Assembly (NCBI GenBank): GCA_029262175.1
Contig: JAJCZV010000024.1
Coordinates: 1 to 32,727, forward strand
Origin: Gemmatimonadota bacterium
GTDB lineage: Bacteria; Gemmatimonadota; Gemmatimonadetes; Palauibacterales; Palauibacteraceae
Length of the DNA: 32,727 bases
Direction: 5' to 3'
Shown here: positions 6,442 through 15,204 of the stretch, in pieces
Layout: the number at the start of each line of letters is the position of its first letter
How positions within the stretch are numbered: position 1 is the first letter of the stretch
The notes under the pieces: model-generated
What the model saw: only the letters and a program-made list of their open reading frames with translations
Told to the model about the DNA's origin: nothing
Databases searched by the model: none
Made by a program: the position numbers and the translations under genes

Positions 6442-8949
6442 ATGAGATCGACTACGATCCACACCCCTGTTTCCGTCGCGGTGGGCCTGTTCGCGTGGGG
6501 GCTGCTGGCTCCGACGTTGGTCGCTGCGCAGGTCGGCATCCCGGCCGGTGGCGGAGAAGTCGCGGGTCATGTGATCGAATCGGGGTCTCGGGCGCCGATT
6601 GGCGGGGCCCTGGTCGTGTTGTCACCCGACCCGGCCGGCGTGTTCGTCTCTCCCGACGCTGGAGGGCAGACGTCTGCGCTCCGCACGCAGACGGACGCGT
6701 CAGGCGCGTATCGATTCTCGAACATCCCACCGGGGGACTACGCGCTACGCGTCACGCACATCGGCTACGCCTCCGCCGAACTCCTCATCGCTCTGGAGCG
6801 TGGCGCTGGCCCCCGTGTCACGATTGGGCTCGTCATCGAACCCGTCGAACTCGAGCCCCTGCACGTCGTTGAGGAGGGCGCCCAACCGTTGGCACTGCCC
6901 CCCGGACAACGACCTGATTCGATCTCGGTCTCGACGGTTCGACTCCGGCAGCGACGGTATCTTGAAACGGATGTACGGGCGCTGACGACGGCGTCGGTCG
7001 ACGCGTCGATCGCCTTCCTCGAGCCCGACTTGTTCCGGACCTTGCAACGTTTGCCAGGCGTTTCTGCTCGAGACGAGTATCTCGCCGAGCCGTGGGTGCG
7101 GGCGGCTCCTTGGGGACGGACTCGAACGTACCTGGACGGTGTCCCATTGTTCGACCCCCTCCACTTGGGAGGCGTTCTTACATCGATTCCGCCGGATGCG
7201 GTTGGAGCGGGGTTCCTACACATGGGCGTCCGCCCAACCGAGCTCGGCGAGGGCTCCGCCGGCGTGATCAACTTCGCTTCTCGCAAGGCGCGGGAGCGAC
7301 CGGGCATTCCTCTCCAGACCGAAGTCACGTTCACCGGGATCCGAGCGGTCACCGAGCGGCGATTTCTCGGAGGCCGCGCCGGGGTGGTTGCCGGCGCTCG
7401 ACGGTCCTTGATCGACAAGGCCGTGGCGATCGGAGGCGGAGACGATCCGGAAGGTCCTTTCGACTACGCGCTCTCGAGTTGGTTCGTCCACGGTGATGCC
7501 CGGCTGTCCGACGACGCGGACATTTCGTTCACTAGACTCAGCGCGTCCGATCGAGTCGCTGGAAACGTCATGTCCCTGATCCAAGACACCGACGCGAGCT
7601 GGGGAAGCGACATCTCGAAGCTCTCGCTTCGCACGAAGGTAGGCGACCGCGTCCGCGCGACCCTCACCGTCGCGGGAAGCGACTTCGGTTCACAGGTGAG
7701 TTCGGCCCCTGACCCATCGATTACGCCCGTCGATCCCGATGTAGTCGCACTCACCCCCAGTGCGAGCCAGGTGCGGTATCGAGCCGTACAGACCTCGATC
7801 GCCGATGCGCGTCATGGTGGAAGTAGAGGGAGGTGGGCGGCGGGTCTAGATCTTATTCGACAGAGCTTCTCGCAATCCGGCGGCGCCGCCGTGGTGACGT
7901 CCGTCGATGACGTTCCGAGCTCTGAAGGAGGCCGACTCGAGTACGTATCGGCGTGGGGGCGAGCCACCTTCGCGATCGGCCCGGCTTGGGAGCTCGAGGG
8001 CGGTCTGCGAGCGGATTTCTATCGCGATCCAGTCATAGGCCAGGGTGACGCGTCGCTGGCGCCAAGTGTCACCGCGCGGGGCCGCGTCGGAGCGGGCTGG
8101 ACGCTCAGCGCGTCGGCCGGACGGAGTTATCTCTACGCCCAGCAAGTCGGCTCGGCCGGTACGTCGTTTGGCCCGGCATTCCACATCGGACACAGATGGC
8201 TCCTGGCCGGCACGTCTGCGCCAGCTCAACAGACGGACATTCTCAGCCTGGGCGCGGAACGTTGGCTGTCGCCGTCATGGCTGCTCTCCGTCACGGGATT
8301 CGGTCGGCGTTCCACGGGCGTGGCCACAGATTTTTTCACCGACTTCACGGCGACGACGTTCCCGGCCGACCTCGCGCGCGAGCGAGCGTTCGGGATCGAG
8401 GGTTTGGTTCGAAAGTTGGCGGGACCGGTAACCCTCTCGGTGGGATACTCCTCCGCATGGTCACGCGTCTACGCCGGCCGAGAGACGCAGACTCCGGGGT
8501 CGCATCGCGCCCACCAGATCGACGCCACGGTTCTCCGAAGCTTGGGACGAGGGTTTCGATTGGGAGGCGCGTTCTCCGCCTACTCGGGCGCTCCCTTCCA
8601 TCGAGTCATCATCGAGTGCCCTTCTGATCGAGACCAAACCGCGACCGGCTGTTTGGCGGATGCGAGAACCGTCGTGACAAGATCTCCTGAGCAGGCTGAA
8701 CGGGGCCCGGCCTATGCGAGCCTCGACCTTCTGCTCGATTGGCAGCGACCTTACGACACCTGGAGTTGGGGGTTTTATCTGCAGGTTAGAAACCTAACGG
8801 CGACAAACAATCGAGGCGTGTATCGAGGGACGTTTTGCAATACAGGTGCCCCGGCCGGCTCCGGGTGCGGGCCTGTAGGAGGGCGCGACGTGTTCGAGCC
8901 GTTGCTTTCGATTCCGCTTCCGACCGTCGGCGTCCGATTGATGTTCTGA
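6442..8949 (+). CDS. TonB-dependent outer membrane receptor with carboxypeptidase-like N-terminal domain
   Basis: The ATG at 6442 follows GGGAGG (6432-6437); a GTG at 6430 is the alternative. The 835-residue protein has a signal peptide ending near AA-Q30. Next comes a carboxypeptidase regulatory-like beta-sandwich (about 38-135, with the TDASGAYRFSNIPPGDYALR signature), then a plug-like domain (about 170-290, LQRLPGVSARDE and YLDGVPLFDPLHLGG, ending GVINFASR), then a long beta-barrel finishing in the outer-membrane signal GVRLMF with terminal Phe. There is no STN signalling domain. Such receptors import large or scarce substrates using TonB energy. Cysteine pairs in late loops (ECP...GCL and FCNTG...GCG) may be disulfides on the surface. 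It is first in an operon with a sigma factor gene 4 bases after its stop. The ligand cannot be deduced. Confidence 0.92.
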   Translation: MRSTTIHTPVSVAVGLFAWGLLAPTLVAAQVGIPAGGGEVAGHVIESGSRAPIGGALVVLSPDPAGVFVSPDAGGQTSALRTQTDASGAYRFSNIPPGDYALRVTHIGYASAELLIALERGAGPRVTIGLVIEPVELEPLHVVEEGAQPLALPPGQRPDSISVSTVRLRQRRYLETDVRALTTASVDASIAFLEPDLFRTLQRLPGVSARDEYLAEPWVRAAPWGRTRTYLDGVPLFDPLHLGGVLTSIPPDAVGAGFLHMGVRPTELGEGSAGVINFASRKARERPGIPLQTEVTFTGIRAVTERRFLGGRAGVVAGARRSLIDKAVAIGGGDDPEGPFDYALSSWFVHGDARLSDDADISFTRLSASDRVAGNVMSLIQDTDASWGSDISKLSLRTKVGDRVRATLTVAGSDFGSQVSSAPDPSITPVDPDVVALTPSASQVRYRAVQTSIADARHGGSRGRWAAGLDLIRQSFSQSGGAAVVTSVDDVPSSEGGRLEYVSAWGRATFAIGPAWELEGGLRADFYRDPVIGQGDASLAPSVTARGRVGAGWTLSASAGRSYLYAQQVGSAGTSFGPAFHIGHRWLLAGTSAPAQQTDILSLGAERWLSPSWLLSVTGFGRRSTGVATDFFTDFTATTFPADLARERAFGIEGLVRKLAGPVTLSVGYSSAWSRVYAGRETQTPGSHRAHQIDATVLRSLGRGFRLGGAFSAYSGAPFHRVIIECPSDRDQTATGCLADARTVVTRSPEQAERGPAYASLDLLLDWQRPYDTWSWGFYLQVRNLTATNNRGVYRGTFCNTGAPAGSGCGPVGGRDVFEPLLSIPLPTVGVRLMF

Positions 8950-8953
8950 CCCT

Positions 8954-9451
8954 ATGAACGTCGAGCGTCTGTTTCGCGCGCACTACGCGGAGTTGTTCCG
9001 CTATTCAAACTTCATGTCGGGGGATCCCGACGTCGCGCACGACATCGTTCAAGACGCATTCATGCGGCTTCAGGAACGTCCGCCAAAGCACCAAGAGAAC
9101 GTGCGGTCGTGGCTGTTCACGGTTGCGACAAACCTCGTCCGTGATCGCACGAAGCTCGAGAGCAGACGCCGCGCGCTCCTTGAGGAACGCCGCGGTCTCG
9201 ACGCTTCCGGCACCGATTCCGATCCGCTCGCCTCTCTCGAGCGGGCCGAGATTCGAGATCTGGTAAGAAAAGCGCTGGGGTCTCTCCGCCCGAAAGAACG
9301 GACCGCGTTGCTCATGCGGTCGCATGGGTTCGCTCACCGTGAGATTGCCGATGCCTTGGGTACGACGACCGCTTCGGTTGGAACGCTCATCGCCCGGTCG
9401 CTGGATAAACTTTCGCTCGCCATGCCGAGCCTTCGGGAGCACCGAGAATGA
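8954..9451 (+). CDS. ECF-type RNA polymerase sigma factor
   Basis: The 165-residue protein has region 2 at about residues 5-70 (FRAHYAELFRYSNFM, then DIVQDAFMRLQE and RSWLFTVATNLVRD) and region 4 at about 105-155 (LRPKERTALLMRSHGFAHRE, helix-turn-helix IADALGTTTASVGTLIARSL). This is the two-domain layout of extracytoplasmic-function sigma factors. It starts 4 bases after the TonB receptor stop, and its last codons overlap the anti-sigma start by 4 bases (ATGA), so all three genes should be translated together. No clear ribosome site is visible before the ATG, in keeping with coupling. It most likely directs transcription of its own operon or a small regulon when the anti-sigma factor releases it. 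Confidence 0.95.
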   Translation: MNVERLFRAHYAELFRYSNFMSGDPDVAHDIVQDAFMRLQERPPKHQENVRSWLFTVATNLVRDRTKLESRRRALLEERRGLDASGTDSDPLASLERAEIRDLVRKALGSLRPKERTALLMRSHGFAHREIADALGTTTASVGTLIARSLDKLSLAMPSLREHRE

Positions 9452-10236
9452 ACCAGCCATCACATGCCGCCTCGGACGCCGACCTAGTGCGACTTCTTGA
9501 CGAGGAGTTCGAGCCGGAGCGCCGCACTGAGGTCTTGCTGCACATCCAGGAGTGCGAGGCGTGCTCCACCCGTTTGATCGCCCTGCGAGAGATCGGTGAA
9601 CGGGTCCAACGGGCACTGGATCTCGCCGCGATCGACCCGAAACCGTCGGTTGGACCCGGGGCCCGTCCGCTGCCACCGGTTCTCGACCTCGACCACCCAT
9701 CTTCGGACGCCAATCCGGCCCAGCCGTCTCGCGCGTGGGGTCGGGCTGCGGCGATTCTGGCGGCGGTCGCGGCGCTGGGCTTGGCGCTGAGTCCGGTTCG
9801 GGCCTTCGTTGCCGACCTGATGTCCGTGGGCGACCGTGCGATCCGGGGCGCGCCCGCCGAACCCGACCTCACCCGGAACTCCCGCGTGAGCTTCGCAGCA
9901 GCAGGTGGGGAACTGACCATTCGAGTGCGTTCGATTCAACGAGCGGGCTCGCTATTCGTCCGCCTCACGGAAGCCGAACGTGCGAGTGCCAGGATCGTGT
10001 CTTCGCAGGGATCGGAGGAGTTGGTCGTGCTCCCCTCCGCGCTGGAGATCGTGAGCGGAGAGGCCTCCACCGCTTCGTATCTCGTCGAGGTGCCGCGATC
10101 GTTGAATCGCCTGGTCGTCGAGCTCCAATCGGGAATTGATACGACCCTGTGGCTAGGCGCCGGCCCGCCACCGGGCACCGAGTATCAGTTCTCGCTGGGA
10201 CCAGTCCTCGAAGGAGCGATCGCGGACGAACGTTAG
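9448..10236 (+). CDS. Anti-sigma factor with zinc-binding (zf-HC2-like) domain
   Basis: The protein has 262 residues. The N-terminal domain carries the H-x3-C-x2-C motif (His32, Cys36, Cys39; LLHIQECEACSTR) of the zinc-associated anti-sigma family. One transmembrane segment follows at about 98-118 (AAAILAAVAALGLALS). The 140-residue C-terminal part would be periplasmic and looks beta-rich (VSFAAAGGELTIRV and similar strands). It begins inside the sigma gene (ATGA overlap at 9448-9451), the usual arrangement for a cognate pair. The expected action is to hold the sigma factor at the membrane until a periplasmic signal is sensed. Here the signal may come from the state of the receptor encoded upstream, although that receptor lacks the usual signalling domain. 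The last bases overlap the stop codon of the convergent serine hydrolase. Confidence 0.9.
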   Translation: MNQPSHAASDADLVRLLDEEFEPERRTEVLLHIQECEACSTRLIALREIGERVQRALDLAAIDPKPSVGPGARPLPPVLDLDHPSSDANPAQPSRAWGRAAAILAAVAALGLALSPVRAFVADLMSVGDRAIRGAPAEPDLTRNSRVSFAAAGGELTIRVRSIQRAGSLFVRLTEAERASARIVSSQGSEELVVLPSALEIVSGEASTASYLVEVPRSLNRLVVELQSGIDTTLWLGAGPPPGTEYQFSLGPVLEGAIADER

Positions 10237-11372
10237 CGAGCGCGAGCGATTTCGAGCAGCTTCGGGGCGAGCTCGAAGTGGTCGGCGTCGCGCCCTTGGT
10301 TCATCAATACGGCTACCGTAATCCCCGACTGGGCGTCGTACAGGAGCAGGCTACTCCCCAGCGGTGAGCCCCCGCTGTGCCCCCACTGCTGACCGCCCAA
10401 ATATGCGTAGGTTCGGATCCCTAGACCTGCGCCCGCCTCGCCCGGGATGTTCCCGGCGGCAGGCACGATCTCGAGCATTTCCGACCGCATCGCACTGCCG
10501 AAGACCTGCCCGGTGAACAAGGCCCTGCCCCACCGTGCGACGGTTCTCGCATTGGAAAACAATCCAAATGCAGAGTTGCCGATGGTGAGCAGTGAAATCT
10601 CCTCGAGCGGCGTCACTTGTTCGTCGGCGGGACTACCGCGCCATGCGGTCGCCACCGGCCCCGGCGCGGACTCGTGACCTGGAAGAAAGATCTCGGTCAA
10701 CCCCAGCGGACTCCAAAGGCGATCATGGTAGAGGTCGGTGATGGATTCGCCTGTGGCGGCCTCCGCCACGAGGCCCAGAAGCAGGAACGAGGTGTTGGTG
10801 TACTGCGTACGCGTACCCGGGTCAAAAGCCTTCGGATCGATGAACCCGACCAGCTCGGCGGCGGTGAACACGTGGGTCGGGTCCGCGTCGATCTGAGTGC
10901 TCAGGTTGGGGTGCGACGTGTAGTTCGCGAGCCCGTTCGTATGGTTGAGGAGCTGCCGAAGCGTAATGTTCGCGTCAACGTTGGGGATCACGCCCAGCCA
11001 CTTGGAAACGGGATCGTCGAGGCCGAGCGCCCCCTCCTCGGCGAGCTGGAGAATGACGGCGCCGGTCATCGTCTTGGTGATGCTGGCAATCCAGGTCAGA
11101 TGGTCACGCATAAGACCCGCTCCCGAGGCCGCAACGCCGGAGGTTTCGATCCACTCCTCACCGTCGGCAAAGATGACCGCGGCGCTCACGCCCCGGTGAC
11201 TCGACCCCCGTGCCCACAGATCGACCTCGGCTTCGAGCAGACTCTCGATCGAAGCGGCCGGTGGAGGCGGCGGCGTGACGCCCTGTGGAGACAGGTCTTT
11301 TCCGCAGGCTCCGAGGAAAACAACCATACCCGCCGCGGCCACGACACCAACTTGGATCTTCTGTCTCATCAT
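10233..11372 (-). CDS. Serine hydrolase lipoprotein, class C beta-lactamase / D-aminopeptidase-like (S12)
   Basis: The start is one of two adjacent ATG codons (11372 or 11369). The second has better spacing from GAGAGG just upstream. Both open a lipoprotein signal with lipobox FLGAC (Cys23) and a Pro-rich linker. The 379-residue protein has the three catalytic motifs of the serine beta-lactamase/penicillin-binding fold: SITK (Ser97, Lys100), YTN (Tyr191, Asn193) and HSGG (His332). An LLNHTNGL segment typical of the S12 group lies at 141-148. Family members hydrolyse beta-lactams, D-amino-acid peptides or simple esters; this sequence does not tell which. It lies 179 bases after the ADOP permease gene on the same strand and may be the last gene of that unit. 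Its TAA overlaps the TAG of the anti-sigma gene. Confidence 0.92.
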   Translation of the reverse strand: MMRQKIQVGVVAAAGMVVFLGACGKDLSPQGVTPPPPPAASIESLLEAEVDLWARGSSHRGVSAAVIFADGEEWIETSGVAASGAGLMRDHLTWIASITKTMTGAVILQLAEEGALGLDDPVSKWLGVIPNVDANITLRQLLNHTNGLANYTSHPNLSTQIDADPTHVFTAAELVGFIDPKAFDPGTRTQYTNTSFLLLGLVAEAATGESITDLYHDRLWSPLGLTEIFLPGHESAPGPVATAWRGSPADEQVTPLEEISLLTIGNSAFGLFSNARTVARWGRALFTGQVFGSAMRSEMLEIVPAAGNIPGEAGAGLGIRTYAYLGGQQWGHSGGSPLGSSLLLYDAQSGITVAVLMNQGRDADHFELAPKLLEIARAR

Positions 11373-11551
11373 CCTCTCAGGCTTCACAAGATTCGGCGAG
11401 CAACCGACGTTGCGCGGGGGACGGGATGGGGGCCGCCGGCTCGTGGTATGCAGATGCGACGTCCCGGTTCCTTCGCCGCCGGCGGAGGGGTGGCTGACCC
11501 GGGGAAAGCCGACAGTCGACCCGCCGTTGTCGCTCCCCTGACAGGCGTGGG

Positions 11552-14197
11552 CTACTCGACCCTGAGCGCGGTCACAGGATCGATCCGCGTAGCGCGGTGT
11601 GCGGGGACCCAACTCGCGAGAACCGCGACTCCCAACAACACCGCCACGACGCCGAACAGGGTCGTCGCATCTTGTGCCGACACGCCGAACAGGAGCGCCG
11701 CCAGCGCGCGGCCGGCGAGCATCGCAACCCCCAATCCGACGACGAGGCCAACCGCGGTCAGGGCCAAGGCGCGAAGGAGCACGCTCCTGAGCACGGAACC
11801 GCGAGCGGCACCCAGCGCAATCCGAATCCCGATCTCCGATGTCCGCCGCGCGACGGCTTGAGTCAAGACACCGTACAAGCCCAACGAGGCGAGAAGTAGG
11901 GCCAGACCCGCGGCCACGGCGAGGACGGTGGCGGCGAGTCGTTCTTGTGCGACCCCTTCACCCAGGACGGCGTCGAGCGAGCGTACCGACATGAGCGGTA
12001 CCGTAGCATCGACGTCCGTGACCGCGCTTCGGACCGCGCCGGCGAGGTTGGCCGGCTCGCCGCTTCCGAGAACGACGAGCGCCATGTTGGCGAACCCTTG
12101 TCCGCCCGGAACCTGTTCAAAACTCCAATACATGTGTGGACGGGGCTCCTGTCGCGGCGGTCCGGAGCGCACGTCTGCCACGACGCCGACCACCTCCATG
12201 AAGGGGCCTCCCGGGCCTTGCACGCTAATGCCGGCCTCCAACGCCTCGCTCCCGGTCAGGTCTTGAATGAACCTCGCCCCGGTTTCATTCAGGACCACGA
12301 CCGGCGAGCCGCCCTCGATGTCATCTCCTCCGAAACGCCGGCCGCGTCGCACGGGAATCCCCAACGTTTCGAAGTAGTCGTAGGAGACCGTCGAGAACTG
12401 CATCGACAACCGTTCTCCCTCCGCCGGGACGTGTCCCGCGATACGGATCGATGTGCCATCTGCGTCTGGGCCGGGGAGCCGGCTGGAAAGCGCAACGCCT
12501 CGGACGCCGGGCACCGCCGCCACAGCCGCAAGCGTATTCTGATAGAAGAGCTTGACCCGATCCCCCCCGTATCCCTGAAGACTAGGGTCGAGGTGAGCGG
12601 TGAGTACGCCGCTCGAGTCGAAGCCTGGATCCAGCATTCTCAAGTTGAGCAGCGTTCTGCCAAACAGTCCCGCTGCGGCGAGCACCGCGACCGAAAGGGC
12701 GACCTGGAGGACGACGAGGGCTTCTGAAGCCGAGACCCGTTTCTTATGCCGCCGACCGGTCACGATGTCCCGTAGTCCGGAGGCAACCTCGCGCTTCGCG
12801 GCAATGATCGCCGGCGCCAAGCCGAAGGCGAGTCCGGTTAGCAGCGTGGCCGCCCCGCCGAATCCCAAGACGTTGCGGTCCATGACGAACCGCGCCTCGA
12901 GTGGAAGCGGAATCGCGCCCAAGAGTCGGTTGGCCCAAAAGGCGAGCAACACGCCCGTCGCGCCCCCGGCAACGGCCAGGAGTGCCGTCTCGGTCAGGAG
13001 CTGTCTGAAGAGACGTCCCTTCGTCGCACCGAGTGACTGGCGCACCGCGACCTCCCGCTGGCGGGCGTGCGCGCGTGTGAGCAGCAAGTTGGCCACGTTC
13101 ACGCAAGCGATGAACAAGACCAGCATGACGAGGACGATCAGGATCCAACCGAACCCGAGGATACCCGAGCGAATCCCGACGGGCATCGTCGCATCTCGGA
13201 ACGTGCCGAGTTCATATGTGCGCGTGCCGTTGGTCGCGGGATAGGCCTCGCGCAGACGCGCACTGATGAGTTCTACCTCGGCGGCAGCCTGATCGACGGT
13301 GGCGCCTTCGGCGAGACGTCCCAACACGTCGATTCCGCCCCACCCCCTTCGGTCGAGTAGCAGGCCCGACGACGGCATCATCCGAGGCTGCATCGCCATG
13401 GGAACGAAGATCTCGGGTGCATCGATGAGGTTGGTCCCCCGGAACTTCTCCGGGGTCACGCCTACGATGGTGAACGCACTCCGATTCAAGGTCAGCGACT
13501 CGCCAATGGCGTCGACTCGGCCGCCGAAGTTTGATTGCCACAACCCATGGGATAGGACGACAACGGCCTCTGCCCCGGGAACCTGATCTTCTTCCGGCGT
13601 AAAGAACCGTCCCGCGGCTGGACCGACACCGAGCGTCCGGAAGTAGTTGTCGCTCACCATCGCGCCGCGAAGCCGGACCGTCCCGCTATTGGTCGAGATG
13701 TCCACATCACGCGTCTTGAAGGCGGCCAACTCGCTGAACGCCGCGGCCTGATCCACGAAGTCCTTGTAGTCCATGTACGAGGCGGTTCCGGGCCCGCGGC
13801 CCTCATCGGCATACATGGCCACGAGACGCGCGGGATCCTCGACGCCGGGCAAAGGACTGAAGAGAAGAGCGTTGACGAGGCTGAACACCGATGTGGTAAG
13901 ACCGATACTCACGGCAATCGTCGTGACGGCGACGGCCGCGAACCCTGGGCTTCGTCTAAACTGACGTGTCGCGAAGACGACGTCCTGAGTCAGCCCATCG
14001 AACCACAGGCCGCCCCAGATCCGTCTCGTGACTTCCTTGACCTCACCGACGCTGCCGAACTCCCGGCGGACCGCCCGTTTTGCTTCGGTCCGATCCTCCC
14101 CGTGAGCGACACGGTCCTCGATCGCCATGCGGATATGCGTGCGGATCTCCTCATCCAACTCCGCGTCACGCCGTCGCCGAAAAAGCCACGGAATCAT
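11552..14197 (-). CDS. ABC transporter permease, full-length ADOP family
   Basis: The 881-residue protein shows the full ADOP layout. It starts with a cytoplasmic permease-prefix domain (about 1-85, MIPWLFRRRRDAELDEEIRT) and the first transmembrane helix at about 95-115. A MacB periplasmic core and an FtsX block follow (IACVNVANLLLTRAHARQRE near 365-385), then a second periplasmic domain and a second FtsX block ending PAHRATRIDPVTALRVE. The ATG at 14197 has GGAGGGAG upstream and overlaps the PadR stop by 4 bases (ATGA), so the two are coupled. No ATPase gene is nearby; ADOPs are known as orphan permeases and presumably borrow a MacB/LolD-like ATPase. PadR control suggests induction by a toxic or signalling compound, as in PadR-linked efflux, but the substrate is unknown. 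Confidence 0.94.
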   Translation of the reverse strand: MIPWLFRRRRDAELDEEIRTHIRMAIEDRVAHGEDRTEAKRAVRREFGSVGEVKEVTRRIWGGLWFDGLTQDVVFATRQFRRSPGFAAVAVTTIAVSIGLTTSVFSLVNALLFSPLPGVEDPARLVAMYADEGRGPGTASYMDYKDFVDQAAAFSELAAFKTRDVDISTNSGTVRLRGAMVSDNYFRTLGVGPAAGRFFTPEEDQVPGAEAVVVLSHGLWQSNFGGRVDAIGESLTLNRSAFTIVGVTPEKFRGTNLIDAPEIFVPMAMQPRMMPSSGLLLDRRGWGGIDVLGRLAEGATVDQAAAEVELISARLREAYPATNGTRTYELGTFRDATMPVGIRSGILGFGWILIVLVMLVLFIACVNVANLLLTRAHARQREVAVRQSLGATKGRLFRQLLTETALLAVAGGATGVLLAFWANRLLGAIPLPLEARFVMDRNVLGFGGAATLLTGLAFGLAPAIIAAKREVASGLRDIVTGRRHKKRVSASEALVVLQVALSVAVLAAAGLFGRTLLNLRMLDPGFDSSGVLTAHLDPSLQGYGGDRVKLFYQNTLAAVAAVPGVRGVALSSRLPGPDADGTSIRIAGHVPAEGERLSMQFSTVSYDYFETLGIPVRRGRRFGGDDIEGGSPVVVLNETGARFIQDLTGSEALEAGISVQGPGGPFMEVVGVVADVRSGPPRQEPRPHMYWSFEQVPGGQGFANMALVVLGSGEPANLAGAVRSAVTDVDATVPLMSVRSLDAVLGEGVAQERLAATVLAVAAGLALLLASLGLYGVLTQAVARRTSEIGIRIALGAARGSVLRSVLLRALALTAVGLVVGLGVAMLAGRALAALLFGVSAQDATTLFGVVAVLLGVAVLASWVPAHRATRIDPVTALRVE

Positions 14198-14556
14198 GCT
14201 TCACTCCCTCCCGGAGGAGCGAGAATAAGCGCCATCGCTTCCGATAATCGCTCCCATCTCGAGCGCTCGACCGCCAATTGTGTGCGGCCGGCCGCGGTCA
14301 ACTGGTACTCGCGCACCCGCTGCCCCTTATCCGAGACGACCCATGTTGCCTTGACCCAGCGCTTGCGAGCGAGTCGTTGGAGAGCGGGATACAGCGAGCC
14401 GGTGTTCGCCCGAAACACGTCTTTAGATGTCGAACTGATTCTCTGCGCGATGCCGTATCCGTGACACGGTCCCCAGCGCAGCGTTTGTAGAATGATGAGG
14501 TCCAAGGTCCCCTGCAGCAGTTCGATCCGTTCGAGTGGTTTTTGTCGCTTGTGCAT
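14194..14556 (-). CDS. PadR family transcriptional regulator linked to ADOP permease
   Basis: The 120-residue protein is nearly all winged helix-turn-helix. LLQGTLDLIILQTLRWGPCHGYGIAQRI, split here as helix 1 (residues 13-22) and the HGYGIAQ turn (32-38), is the PadR signature. It is followed by RANTGSLYPALQRL (recognition helix, about 49-62) and the wing GQRVREYQLTAAGR. A short terminal helix replaces the long dimer helix of larger PadR proteins, the usual form next to ADOP genes. An AGGA lies about 7 bases before the ATG at 14556. The gene overlaps the permease by 4 bases. A perfect palindrome 24 bases upstream is the likely operator, so it probably represses its own operon. Confidence 0.95.
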   Translation of the reverse strand: MHKRQKPLERIELLQGTLDLIILQTLRWGPCHGYGIAQRISSTSKDVFRANTGSLYPALQRLARKRWVKATWVVSDKGQRVREYQLTAAGRTQLAVERSRWERLSEAMALILAPPGGSEA

Positions 14557-14565
14557 GCGTTCGTC

Positions 14566-14606
14566 CTAGGTGTAGAGCGTCTACTGCCTAGGCAGTAGAA
14601 TGCCTA
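14566..14606. promoter_or_regulatory. Palindromic PadR operator array and promoter region
   Basis: CTACTGCCTAGGCAGTAG (14581-14598) is a perfect palindrome, 20 bp if the flanking T/A pair (14580, 14599) is counted. Two more dyads overlap it: GTAGA-GCG-TCTAC (14572-14584) and TAGGCA-N6-TGCCTA (14589-14594 with 14601-14606). A further CCTAGG...TAGA half-site begins at 14566. A TTGACT hexamer on the minus strand just upstream could be the -35 element, putting the palindrome near the -10 region. Position and symmetry suit a dimeric PadR repressor; the assignment is inference. Confidence 0.7.
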
Positions 14607-14655
14607 CCTCCCGGGTCGAGAGTCAAGCCCGGAGGCTCGGAGGTCGGCGAGCTGG

Positions 14656-15204
14656 TCAGTCTTGCGCTGTGCTGAGCGTGCCTAGCGACTCGACCACTTC
14701 CTGCATCCAACGGACGCGCGCTTCGGCATCATAGACGGCACCCAACGCTGCGAGTCGACCGAACGGATCGCCGGTCGCTGTGTACCGGTCGACGTGTTTC
14801 CGTGCCGCGACCAAGTAGGCTTCGAGCGCCTCGAGCGAACGCGCGGCGAACTGCTCGCGCTGCCGGGGCGTGAGAGCCCGAGCGAAGAAAGCGCGCGCGC
14901 GCACGGCGTCGAAAACGGAGGCGGCCACGTCGGGGTCCGATCCGCTCAAGACCCAGGCCCGCAACGCCGCGCGTCCGGCCGAAGTGACGCGCAGCAACCG
15001 GCGTCCGCGACCGTCCTCGTCGTCGAGGGCGGACGCGACCAAGCCCGCCGACTCCAGCCGTTCGAGCAGTGGATAGACAGACCCCGCAGACGCCGTCCAA
15101 TGCGTGGAAGGAGATGCCGTCAACTCCTTACGGACCGCGTACGTCGTACAGGGCTGGGCCTCATGGACGATCCCCAGAACGACGCCTTCCAGTTCGCTGA
15201 TCAT
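14656..15204 (-). CDS. PadR family transcriptional regulator with C-terminal helical domain
   Basis: The start at 15204 overlaps the stop of the preceding serine hydrolase gene by 4 bases (ATGA), which decides it; the frame is open further upstream but only in antisense-like sequence. The 182-residue protein has the PadR winged helix (MISELEGVVLGIV, then ASAGSVYPLLERLESAGLV at about 39-57, wing DGRGRRLLRVTSAGR). A helical C-terminal region (about 95-175, RQREQFAARSLEALEAYLVA) resembles the PadR C-terminal dimerisation domain, making it the longer subtype. It has the unusual position of second gene after an enzyme rather than first. It probably controls its own operon; no palindrome as clear as that of the other PadR gene is visible upstream of the operon. 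Confidence 0.92.
   Translation of the reverse strand: MISELEGVVLGIVHEAQPCTTYAVRKELTASPSTHWTASAGSVYPLLERLESAGLVASALDDEDGRGRRLLRVTSAGRAALRAWVLSGSDPDVAASVFDAVRARAFFARALTPRQREQFAARSLEALEAYLVAARKHVDRYTATGDPFGRLAALGAVYDAEARVRWMQEVVESLGTLSTAQD

Noticed and set aside
8784..8798. GGTTAGAAACCTAAC inverted repeat inside the receptor gene
   Set aside because: Lies within coding sequence and is short; no reason to think it is functional.
11429..11485. CCGCCGGCGG-type palindromes in the gap before the serine hydrolase gene
   Set aside because: Simple G+C-rich symmetry with no loop and no T tract; not a convincing terminator or operator.
10617..11861. 414-codon frame across the serine hydrolase and the permease end
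   Set aside because: It runs antisense through two well-supported genes and shows no family features.
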